Below are positions 18,312 through 25,727 of a stretch of DNA of 64,000 nucleotides, piece by piece; the stretch's first letter is position 1; every line of letters begins with the position of its first letter. Origin of the DNA: Schlegelella_A sp965246805 (GTDB lineage Bacteria > Pseudomonadota > Gammaproteobacteria > Burkholderiales > Burkholderiaceae_C); assembly GCA_965246805.1 (NCBI GenBank), contig CBDFFO010000006.1:434001-498000 (forward strand), written 5' to 3'. The position numbers were made by a program, and so were the translations under genes. The notes under the pieces were generated by a model. It made no database searches, was not told the DNA's origin, and was given only the letters and a program-made list of their open reading frames with translations.

Positions 18312-18850
18312 GCGGTGTCGAGCTGCCCGACATCACGGGGCTGATCGACGCGCTCGCGTTCGCGGCGCACAAGCACCGCGACCAGCGGCGCAAGGACGTC
18401 GACGGCTCGCCGTACATCAACCACCCGATCGCGCTCGTGCGCGTGCTCGCGGTGGAAGGCGGCGTGCGCGAGGCGTTGCCGCTCATCGCCGCGCTGCTGC
18501 ACGACACCGTGGAAGACACCGAGACCACCGAGGCCGAGATCGCGCAGCAGTTCGGTGCAGAGGTCGCCGGCGTCGTGATGGAGGTGACCGACGACACGCA
18601 GTTGCCGAAGGCGCAGCGCAAGGCCTTGCAAATCGCGCACGCCCCGCACATCAGCCGTGCTGCCAAGCTCGTCAAGCTGGCCGACAAGATCAGCAACGTG
18701 CGCGACGTCGCCGAGAGTCCGCCGGCCGGCTGGCCGCTCGAGCGGAGGCGCGAGTATTTCGATTGGGCCAAGCAGGTGATCGATGGTTTGCGCGGGGTGC
18801 ATCCCGGCCTCGAGCATGCGTTCGACGCGGTGTACGCGTTGCGGCCGTGA
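18308..18850 (+). CDS. Small HD-domain alarmone hydrolase-like protein (MESH1 type)
   Basis: Cytoplasmic protein of 180 residues made only of an HD phosphohydrolase domain. Motifs correspond to the hydrolase half of RelA/SpoT: HKHRDQRRKD (21-30), YINHP (36-40), HD and ED pair in LLHDTVEDT (64-71), and KLADKISNVRDV for the late Asp/Asn. No synthetase, TGS or ACT domain follows, as in the metazoan-type SpoT homologue MESH1 and bacterial small alarmone hydrolases. The predicted reaction is removal of pyrophosphate from (p)ppGpp, or of phosphate from NADPH as in MESH1 (inference). The start codon is TTG, overlapping the ybeD stop; the stop overlaps the GTG start of lipB. Confidence 0.88.
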   Translation: MSGVELPDITGLIDALAFAAHKHRDQRRKDVDGSPYINHPIALVRVLAVEGGVREALPLIAALLHDTVEDTETTEAEIAQQFGAEVAGVVMEVTDDTQLPKAQRKALQIAHAPHISRAAKLVKLADKISNVRDVAESPPAGWPLERRREYFDWAKQVIDGLRGVHPGLEHAFDAVYALRP

Positions 18851-19563
18851 GCGCGGTGATAGAACCGGCGGTGACGGCGGTGACGACCCCGCCACGCATC
18901 AGGCATCTGGGCCTCGTCGACTACCAGACCACGTGCGATGCGATGCGCACCTTCACGCAGGCCCGTGACGCCGACACCTTCGACGAGATCTGGCTCTGCG
19001 AACATGCGCCGGTGTTCACGCTCGGCGTCGCGGGACGCGAAGCGCACATCCACGATGCGGCCGACGTGCCGGTCGTTCGGAGCGATCGCGGTGGGCAGGT
19101 CACGTATCACGGGCCGGGACAGGTGGTGGCGTACCCGCTCATCGATCTGCGGCGGCTCGGCCTCCACGTCAAGGCGTACGTGTTTCGTCTCGAGCAGACG
19201 CTGCTGCGCACGCTCGAGTCGGTGAACGTGACCGGCCATCGCATCGAGGGCGCCCCCGGCATCTATGTGCAGCTCGACGACCCGTTCGGTCACGCGGCGC
19301 GCATCGGCCCGGTCGCGTCGTGTGCCGATCGTTTCAGCGGCGCGGCGAAGATCGCCGCGCTCGGCGTGAAGGTGTCGCGCCATTGCACGTATCACGGCGT
19401 CGCTCTCAACGTGTCGATGGATCTGCGACCCTTCGATCGCATCGACCCGTGCGGTTATGCAGGGCTCAAGACGGTGGCGCTCGCTACACTGGGCGTCAAT
19501 GTCGATCCAGCGACCGTGGCCGACGAACTGGGCCGCCGATTGAGCCGTGCGCTCGGCTGCTGA
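18847..19563 (+). CDS. lipB: Octanoyl-[acyl-carrier-protein]:protein N-octanoyltransferase LipB
   Basis: Transfers octanoyl groups from ACP to lipoyl domains, the first step of lipoate synthesis. 238 residues from the GTG at 18847 that overlaps the previous stop by four bases; an upstream in-frame ATG at 18763 is rejected. Conserved blocks: LCEHAPVFTLG, the RGGQVTYHGPGQ region (here SDRGGQVTYHGPGQVVAYP), and KIAALGVKVSRHCTYHGVALNV, with the catalytic Lys in KIAALG. The Cys expected in the acyl-binding pair appears as CGYAG near the C terminus (DPCGYAG). lipA follows after 30 bases. Confidence 0.95.
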   Translation: MSAVIEPAVTAVTTPPRIRHLGLVDYQTTCDAMRTFTQARDADTFDEIWLCEHAPVFTLGVAGREAHIHDAADVPVVRSDRGGQVTYHGPGQVVAYPLIDLRRLGLHVKAYVFRLEQTLLRTLESVNVTGHRIEGAPGIYVQLDDPFGHAARIGPVASCADRFSGAAKIAALGVKVSRHCTYHGVALNVSMDLRPFDRIDPCGYAGLKTVALATLGVNVDPATVADELGRRLSRALGC

Positions 19564-19593
19564 CACGACACCTCACCCGCCCCGAAAGCCGCG

Positions 19594-20619
19594 ATGTCCA
19601 GCGTGAACTCACCGCCCGAATCCGATCTGTCCGGCGCTACGCGTCTGCCCGACGCGCTGCATGCACCCGCGTACGACGCCACGGTGAAGCAGAAGTCGCA
19701 GGCCAAGACCTCGCGCATCCCGATCAAGGTCGTTGCCGCGGAAACGTTGAGGAAGCCCGACTGGATCCGCGTGAAGGCCGGCTCGTCGAGCTCGCGCTTC
19801 TACGAGATCAAGCAGATCCTGCGCGAACACAGGCTGCACACGGTGTGCGAGGAAGCGTCGTGCCCGAACATCGGCGAGTGTTTCGGTGCCGGCACCGCGA
19901 CCTTCATGATCATGGGCGACAAATGCACGCGGCGTTGCCCGTTCTGCGATGTCGGCCACGGCCGGCCCGATCCGCTCGACGTCGACGAGCCGGCGAACCT
20001 CGCGAAGACGATCGCGGCGTTGAAATTGAAGTACGTGGTGATCACGAGCGTTGACCGCGACGACCTGCGGGACGGTGGCGCTGGCCACTTCGTCGCCTGC
20101 ATCGAAAAGACGCGCGAGCTGTCGCCGCAGACTCGCATCGAGATCCTCACGCCCGACTTTCGCGGCCGTGCCGATCGCGCACTCGAGATATTGAAGGCCG
20201 CACCGCCCGACGTGATGAACCACAACCTCGAAACCGCGCCGCGTCTCTACAAGGAAGCTCGCCCGGGATCCGATTATCAATATTCGTTGAGCCTGCTGAA
20301 GCGCTTCAAGGAATTCGCGCCCGACGTGCCCACGAAGAGCGGCGTGATGGTCGGCCTCGGCGAGACCGACGACGAGATCCTGCAGGTGATGCGCGACATG
20401 CGTGCGAACCACATCGACATGCTCACCATCGGCCAATATCTCGCGCCGAGCGGCCATCACCTGCCGGTGCGCCGCTACGTCCACCCCGACACCTTCCGCC
20501 TGTTCGAACGTGAAGCCGCGGCGATGGGGTTCACGCACGCTGCCGTCGGCCCGATGGTTCGATCGAGTTACCACGCCGATCGGCAGGCGCATGCGGCCGG
20601 CGTTGCGAACGTGGCCTGA
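19594..20619 (+). CDS. lipA: Lipoyl synthase LipA
   Basis: Radical SAM enzyme that inserts two sulfurs into octanoylated lipoyl domains. 341 residues, with an N-terminal extension of about 40. The auxiliary cluster motif is CEEASCPNIGEC and the radical-SAM motif is CTRRCPFCDVGHG. Other family blocks include TSVDRDDLRDGGAGHF, MNHNLETAPRLY and KSGVMVGLGETDDE, and the C-terminal RSSYHADRQA supplies the essential RSSY serine. Downstream of lipB in a single operon with dac-dat-ybeD likely upstream. Confidence 0.97.
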   Translation: MSSVNSPPESDLSGATRLPDALHAPAYDATVKQKSQAKTSRIPIKVVAAETLRKPDWIRVKAGSSSSRFYEIKQILREHRLHTVCEEASCPNIGECFGAGTATFMIMGDKCTRRCPFCDVGHGRPDPLDVDEPANLAKTIAALKLKYVVITSVDRDDLRDGGAGHFVACIEKTRELSPQTRIEILTPDFRGRADRALEILKAAPPDVMNHNLETAPRLYKEARPGSDYQYSLSLLKRFKEFAPDVPTKSGVMVGLGETDDEILQVMRDMRANHIDMLTIGQYLAPSGHHLPVRRYVHPDTFRLFEREAAAMGFTHAAVGPMVRSSYHADRQAHAAGVANVA

Positions 20620-20722
20620 AGGCTCGATTGACCGGGCGCACGGGTGGGGGCGTTGAAACGACCCGAAGGCCTTCCGCACAATCACCATCAAGTCGAGACA
20701 ACCTAGAGCAGGAGAGTGGCTG

Positions 20723-21397
20723 ATGCAGAGACGACCTTTCATCCTTGTGCTGACAACCGGCGTGCTGGCGCCGTGGCACGCCGGTGCAACCGATCTCAAC
20801 CAGCTCGACGCCGCGTCCGGCATGCGCGAGGCGCTGATACGCGGCGCGAATTCCGCGGTGGCGTTGCTCGGCAAGCCCGGCGGCTTTCTCGACAACCCAC
20901 AGGTGCGCATCCCGTTGCCGGGTTTCCTTGCCGAGGCCGCGAAGATCCTCAAGTTCACCGGGCAACAGAAGCGCGTCGACGACTTGGCGACGGCGATGAA
21001 TCGTGCCGCCGAGGCGGCCGTCCCCGAAGCCAAGAGCCTGCTGGTCAATGCCGTGAAGGCGGTGAGCGTCGGCGACGCGAAGCGCCTCGTCACTGGTGGC
21101 GACAACTCGGTGACGACGTTCTTTTCCGACAAGACGCGCGCGCCGCTCGGTGTCAAGTTCCTGCCGATCGTGACTCGGGAAACTGCGAAGGTCGATCTCG
21201 CGGCGCGCTTCAACGCGGTGGCTGGGAAAGCGTCCAGCCTCGGCCTTGTGAAAGGCGATGACGCCGACATCGAGCATTACGTCACCGGCAAGGCGCTCGA
21301 CGGCCTCTATTTCATGATCGGCGAGGAAGAGAAAAAGATCCGAAGCGACCCGATCGGCACCGGCAGCGCGCTGCTCGCCAAGGTGTTCGGCCGCTGA
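20723..21397 (+). CDS. DUF4197 family exported protein
   Basis: Protein of 224 residues with an N-terminal signal peptide (about 1-22) and no lipobox Cys. The body fits the DUF4197 family: ALIRGANSAVALLGKPGGFLDNPQVRIPLPG near the start, NRAAEAAVPEAKSLLVNAV in the middle, then TFFSDKTRAPL and a C-terminal VTGKALDGLYFMIGEEEKKIRSDP. Members are predicted to be periplasmic and have no known function. A clear Shine-Dalgarno (caggag, 20709-20714) precedes the ATG. It stands alone between lipA and the convergent gene at 21433. Confidence 0.88.
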   Translation: MQRRPFILVLTTGVLAPWHAGATDLNQLDAASGMREALIRGANSAVALLGKPGGFLDNPQVRIPLPGFLAEAAKILKFTGQQKRVDDLATAMNRAAEAAVPEAKSLLVNAVKAVSVGDAKRLVTGGDNSVTTFFSDKTRAPLGVKFLPIVTRETAKVDLAARFNAVAGKASSLGLVKGDDADIEHYVTGKALDGLYFMIGEEEKKIRSDPIGTGSALLAKVFGR

Positions 21398-21432
21398 AAC
21401 TCGCGCAGCGCCAGAGCGGAACGCCAAACCCG

Positions 21433-22566
21433 CTAGATGCCGCGCGACAACTCGAACATCAGCGCGGCCGGCAACGAGCTGACGACCACGTCGCGACCGA
21501 TGCGCGCCATCGTCGCGCCGTTCGCGCCCGCCATCTCGAAAGTGCTGCCCTGTTCGAGCACTTCAATGAAGACGAAGTCGGGCACTTCGTCAAGGATCTC
21601 CTGGCGAAACGATGTGAAGCGCGCACCGCGCTGTATCGATTCGATGATGATCACGTGCGGCAACCCTTCGCGGCAGAAGATCGCCGCTTCGTCCACCGAC
21701 CGCACCATGTCGACCAGCAAGTTCATGTTGCGCAGCGAATCGCGAATCAACACGCGCATCTCGCGGCGCGATGCGACCACGAGGACATGGCTGCCGGCGA
21801 GTGCCTTCGAGTTGCCCGACTGGGATTCGGGGTCGTCGATCTCCGCCACGCTCATCGCGTCGCCGCTGTGATCGGTCACGGTGTGCGGGAATTCGAGTGT
21901 GAGGTGCGTGATCCCGCTGATGTCCTCGCGCTCGACCACCAAGCCCATCGTCCACGCCGTCTGTTCAATGAGGCGCCAGGCGAGCGAATCGAGCCGCGGG
22001 GGCGCTTCGGGCATCACCACGTCGTCGCGCGGTTCGAGCGGGCGATGGCCGAAACGGCAGTGCAGAATGGCCCGCTCGGGCCATGATCGGAAGTCGATCG
22101 TGAAGTCGATGCGGTCGTTTGCGTTGCTGAGGGCCCAGTCGAGCGTGGTGTTGAGCAGGCTGAAAAGCAGCGAGGCATCGACCAGCACCGTCGCCGGCTT
22201 CAGTTGCGGCTTCAATTCGATGCCACGCGCTTGCGTTTCACGCGCGCGATGGGCCAGCATGCTCGTCACGATCTCCTCGAGCTGCAGCGACTCGTGCGAT
22301 TGACGCACGCGGCCGGATGCGAAGCGTGTGAGCTGTTGCCCGATCATGCCGATCTGTCGCGCCTGCTCGACTTCGTCTCGCAACTCGCGCAGGCCGGCAC
22401 GATCGATCTTGCCGGTGGCACTGAGCTGGTTGATGCGCTCGAGCGCCGCCGTCAGCGGTGACGCGATCTCGGCTCCGACCTGGGAGACGAGGTCATGCCA
22501 TCGATCGTCTTCGTCTGTTCCGGAGGCGGCGTTCGGGTGGGGCGGGGCGATACGACCTTGAGACAT
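21433..22566 (-). CDS. Degenerate histidine-kinase/receiver-like protein (catalytic residues lost)
   Basis: Soluble protein of 377 residues from the ATG at 22566 (the open frame continues to 22728, without family-like sequence). Residues 25-90 look like a dimerisation helix pair, but the phosphoacceptor His is replaced by Ala32 in the AEIASPLTAAL version of the H box. Residues 95-230 resemble a HATPase domain with no recognisable G boxes and Trp144 where the N-box Asn is expected. Residues 259-377 resemble a receiver domain: strand GSHVLVVAS lacks the acidic pair and HVIIIES puts Glu309 at the phospho-Asp site; no YxVKP Lys is seen. It is therefore likely a signalling scaffold or pseudo-kinase, not an active enzyme. 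Partner unknown. Confidence 0.75.
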   Translation of the reverse strand: MSQGRIAPPHPNAASGTDEDDRWHDLVSQVGAEIASPLTAALERINQLSATGKIDRAGLRELRDEVEQARQIGMIGQQLTRFASGRVRQSHESLQLEEIVTSMLAHRARETQARGIELKPQLKPATVLVDASLLFSLLNTTLDWALSNANDRIDFTIDFRSWPERAILHCRFGHRPLEPRDDVVMPEAPPRLDSLAWRLIEQTAWTMGLVVEREDISGITHLTLEFPHTVTDHSGDAMSVAEIDDPESQSGNSKALAGSHVLVVASRREMRVLIRDSLRNMNLLVDMVRSVDEAAIFCREGLPHVIIIESIQRGARFTSFRQEILDEVPDFVFIEVLEQGSTFEMAGANGATMARIGRDVVVSSLPAALMFELSRGI

Positions 22567-22794
22567 CGATGCAACGAAGAGAGCGATTCGGCGTGTGGCG
22601 TCGTTCTCTGACCGGACGCCGGCGGCCGCTTGACGGCCGGGGAGTGTCCGCTGCGGCCGCACGCAATGCCAGCACGCGAACGACAGACGGCTGGTCGCAA
22701 CGCGACATACGGCCGATCCATGTGACAAATTGTAGTTTTGCGAGCCACCACGATCACGACCGACGGAGCCGCACGATGCGGGGCGCCGGCCGCG

Positions 22795-24066
22795 TCAAAT
22801 CACGCCGTCGCCACGCAAGCGGCCGATGGCGCTGACATCGATACCGAATTCGGCGAGCACCGCGTCGGTATCGGCTCCGAGCAGCGGCGGTGCCATCCGA
22901 TAACGCACCGGCGTTGCCGAGAGTCTCATCGGGCTGGCCACCAGCGAGATCTCGCCTGCCGAAGGATGCGGCATCGCGATGGTCATCTCGCGGGCCTGGA
23001 CCTGCGGGTCGGCAAACGCTTCAGCGAGGTTGTTGATCGCGCCACAAGGCACTTTCGCAGCCTCGAGGTCTGCCAACCAAGCGCCGCGCGTGCGTTGTTT
23101 CATCGTCTTGGCGAGCAAGGGCACCAGCGCGTGACGGTTGCGAACGCGATCGGCGTTGCGGCGATACCGATCGTCGACGGCGAGGTCGGCCAGGCCCGCC
23201 ACCTCGCAGAACTTGGCGAACTGCGAGTCGTTGCCCACGGCGAGGATCAGGTGACCGTCCTGCACTTCGAACACCTGGTAAGGCACGATGTTCTGATGCG
23301 CGTTGCCCGCACGTTCGGGCGCAACCCCGGTGGCGAGGTAGCCGGCGCCCAGGTTGGCGAGCATCGCGATCTGCGTGTCGAGCAAGGCCATGTCGATGGC
23401 TTGGCCGATGCCGGTGCGGTCGCGATGGCGCAAAGCCGCGAGGATGGCGGTGGTGGCATAGAGCCCGGTGAACAGGTCGGCCACCGCGACCCCGACTTTT
23501 TGCGGGCCGCCACCGGAGGCGTCGTCCGCGATCTCGCTTTTCGACGGGCCCGTCACGCTCATCAGCCCGCCCATGCCTTGGACCGCGTAGTCGTAGCCCG
23601 CGCGCTCGCGGTACGGGCCGGTCTGGCCGAAACCCGTGATCGAGCAGTAGACCAGCCGTGGGTTGATCCCGAGCAGCGTCGGTGCGTCGAGCCCATAGCG
23701 CGCCATGTCGCCGACCTTGTAGTTCTCGACCAGCACATCGAAGCGCGCGATCAGGTCACGGACCAGTCTCTGCCCCGCTGCGGTCGCGATGTCGATGGTG
23801 ATCGACCGCTTGTTGCGGTTGGCGCCGAGGAAATAGGCCGACTGCTCGCTGTCGCTGCCGTCGGTGTTCTTCAAGAAGGGCGGCCCCCAGCCGCGCGTGT
23901 CGTCACCGCCGACGTGGTGGGCCGATGCAGGCCGTTCGACCTTGATGACGTCGGCACCGAGATCGGCCAGCGTCTGCGTGCACCAGGGTCCGGCGAGCAC
24001 GCGCGACAGGTCGAGCACCCGAATGCCCTCGAGCGCGTCGGCTGCGGCTGGCAACAAGGAGTTCAT
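22795..24066 (-). CDS. Class III CoA-transferase (CaiB/BaiF family)
   Basis: CoA-transferase of 423 residues moving CoA between carboxylic acids. The ATG at 24066 gives the family start; an extension to 24255 is untypical. The opening is EGIRVLDLSRVLAGPWCTQTLADLGADVIKVERP, with the substrate-loop Asp in VLVENYKVGDMARYGLD. Glycine-rich RAGYDYAVQGMGGLMSVTG and DLFTGLYATTAILAAL follow. The family includes formyl-CoA, succinyl-CoA:glutarate and itaconate CoA-transferases, so the substrate cannot be told. It is transcribed away from the lipoprotein gene at 24183. Confidence 0.92.
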   Translation of the reverse strand: MNSLLPAAADALEGIRVLDLSRVLAGPWCTQTLADLGADVIKVERPASAHHVGGDDTRGWGPPFLKNTDGSDSEQSAYFLGANRNKRSITIDIATAAGQRLVRDLIARFDVLVENYKVGDMARYGLDAPTLLGINPRLVYCSITGFGQTGPYRERAGYDYAVQGMGGLMSVTGPSKSEIADDASGGGPQKVGVAVADLFTGLYATTAILAALRHRDRTGIGQAIDMALLDTQIAMLANLGAGYLATGVAPERAGNAHQNIVPYQVFEVQDGHLILAVGNDSQFAKFCEVAGLADLAVDDRYRRNADRVRNRHALVPLLAKTMKQRTRGAWLADLEAAKVPCGAINNLAEAFADPQVQAREMTIAMPHPSAGEISLVASPMRLSATPVRYRMAPPLLGADTDAVLAEFGIDVSAIGRLRGDGVI

Positions 24067-24182
24067 GGAAAGATTGTGCGACAGGGCTGATGCATCGGGG
24101 CCCAGCGAGGTGCCGATGCGCGCTCGTCGGCGTCCCGCGTGCGCCCTACGCAAGCGTGGACGAGGAACGTCAAAATCGGCCG

Positions 24183-24716
24183 ATGTGCAGACGCATTCGA
24201 CGGGCCAGGACCTTGTTGGCGGCATGGGGCGTCGGTCTTGCGGCGGCATGCACACCCACGTTCAACTGGCGCACGGTGGCCTTGCCCGCGGGTGACGCCG
24301 CCGCGGTGTTCCCATGCCGCCCCGAGCAACTCGAGCGGTCGATCCGACTGGCCAACCAGCAGACGCCGATGCGATTGATGGTGTGCGAAGCCGGTGGATC
24401 GACCTTCGCACTCGCCGAGTTGAATGTGAGCGATGGCTCCGTGGCAGATGCAGCGCTCACCGATCTGCGTGCCAAAAGCACCGCCAACATCGAAGGACAT
24501 GAGGGGCCGTCCCGCACGTGGACCGTGAAGGGGTTCGCCCGCTCTGCGGAACGCGTCGTGGTCCATGGGCGCGGGCCAAAAAGCGCGACGGTGATCGAGC
24601 ATCGAGCGTCTCTCATCGCGCGCACGAAGGTCTATCGGCTGAGCGTGCTCGGCCCGGCGCCGCCGCAAGAGGCCGTGGATTTTTTCTTCGCGGGTTTCGA
24701 GCTCCCGGCCCGCTGA
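24183..24716 (+). CDS. Putative lipoprotein, function unknown
   Basis: Protein of 177 residues. The ATG at 24183 begins a lipoprotein signal: basic MCRRIRRAR, a hydrophobic core and lipobox LAAAC with the modified Cys at about residue 23. A longer frame starting at 24090 is not convincing. The body has a region with alternating hydrophobic residues, PMRLMVCEAGGSTFALAELN, and a closing segment EAVDFFFAGFELP. I recognise no family. It lies divergently from the CoA-transferase gene and upstream of the PTS genes, separated from them by 233 bases. Confidence 0.75.
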   Translation: MCRRIRRARTLLAAWGVGLAAACTPTFNWRTVALPAGDAAAVFPCRPEQLERSIRLANQQTPMRLMVCEAGGSTFALAELNVSDGSVADAALTDLRAKSTANIEGHEGPSRTWTVKGFARSAERVVVHGRGPKSATVIEHRASLIARTKVYRLSVLGPAPPQEAVDFFFAGFELPAR

Positions 24717-24949
24717 CCGTGACCGGGAGATAGCCGGGAGGGACACCCGCAGGGCCTTCCGACGTCCCTGAGATCCGGTTTGCACAGCACTCGACCAGAT
24801 CGCACGCGAAGCCTGTCCGCGCGCAGGCCCGCTCGCGCGTTGAACGAAAGCAAACGCTTTTTGCATTCGTGTGGTTTTTGTGTCGGCCCGCGGCGGTGGC
24901 CTTGTCCGAGAGTCATGCCGCTGCCAGAGTTGTCGATAATTTCTCTGCG
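24717..24949. other. Intergenic region before the PTS genes
   Basis: This 233-base stretch holds no convincing gene. It is slightly richer in AT near 24840-24865 and 24935-24948, where the promoter of the EIIA-HPr-EI operon is likely, but I cannot point to a clear -35/-10 pair. Confidence 0.4.
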
Positions 24950-25396
24950 ATGCCCGGACTCCTCATCATTGCCCACGCGCCTCTGGCATCGTCTTTGAAG
25001 GCGGTTGCCGAGCACGCGTTTCCGGGCTGCTCGCGTGAACTGCGGGCACTCGACGTTGCTCCCGATGTTCCCGTCGAGCAGATCGAGGCAGAAGGGCGCG
25101 CGCTGCTGGCGGCCATCAGCAAGCCCGACGCGCTGATCTTCACCGACGTGTTCGGCGCCACGCCATGCAATATCGCGTTGCGACTGGCCGATGGCGTGCA
25201 CGTGAAGATCGTCGCCGGCGTGAACGTGCCGATGATCTGGCGCACGCTCTGCTACCAGGGCGAGTCGCTCGATGCCGCGGTCGCACGCGCGATGGCGGGC
25301 GCCGCCCAGGGTGTCATGCAAGTGGCCATCACCCGACCTCAAAACCAGTCCCGCACCATCGGCGAACATGCTCCAGGCGACGCTCAAGATCAGTAA
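24950..25396 (+). CDS. PTS EIIA component, mannose/sorbose family
   Basis: Soluble phosphocarrier of 148 residues. The active His9 lies in LLIIAHAPLASSL, and the fold-typical segments ALIFTDVFGATPCNIALRLADG and VAGVNVPMIWRTLCYQ match the EIIA(Man) domain. The ATG at 24950 gives the correct start. The last 29 bases overlap the HPr gene. No EIIB, EIIC or EIID domain is fused or encoded nearby, so this EIIA probably acts in regulation rather than sugar uptake, as proposed for the incomplete PTS of many betaproteobacteria. Confidence 0.93.
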   Translation: MPGLLIIAHAPLASSLKAVAEHAFPGCSRELRALDVAPDVPVEQIEAEGRALLAAISKPDALIFTDVFGATPCNIALRLADGVHVKIVAGVNVPMIWRTLCYQGESLDAAVARAMAGAAQGVMQVAITRPQNQSRTIGEHAPGDAQDQ

Positions 25397-25637
25397 CAAG
25401 CTCGGCTTGCACGCCAGGGCATCGGCCAAGTTCACGAAGCTCGCGGCGAGCTTTCAGAGTGAGATCTTCGTGAGCCGAAACGACCGCCGCGTGAATGCGA
25501 AAAGCATCATGGGCGTGATGATGCTGGCCGCCGGAATGGGCAGCGAAGTCGTCGTCGACGCGGAGGGCGTCGATGAACAGCACGCTGTCGACGCACTTAG
25601 CGCATTGGTGAACGACATGTTCGGCGAAGGTCAATGA
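25368..25637 (+). CDS. ptsH: Phosphocarrier protein HPr
   Basis: Phosphocarrier of 89 residues that passes phosphate from enzyme I to EIIA. His15 is in KLGLHARASAKF, and Ser46, the target of HPr kinase/phosphorylase, is in NAKSIMGVMMLAAG. Both sites are intact, so HPr could be regulated by HprK, which is not in the window. The start at 25368 lies inside the EIIA gene with a 29-base overlap; the ATG gives the exact family start. Confidence 0.95.
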   Translation: MLQATLKISNKLGLHARASAKFTKLAASFQSEIFVSRNDRRVNAKSIMGVMMLAAGMGSEVVVDAEGVDEQHAVDALSALVNDMFGEGQ

Positions 25638-25727
25638 CGGAGGCCATGACGCACGTCACATAAATCGAGCGAGCTGCGCGTAGAACTCCGGCTGCTGCGA
25701 TGCGTCGCGCGCTGCTAGGATGACTCG

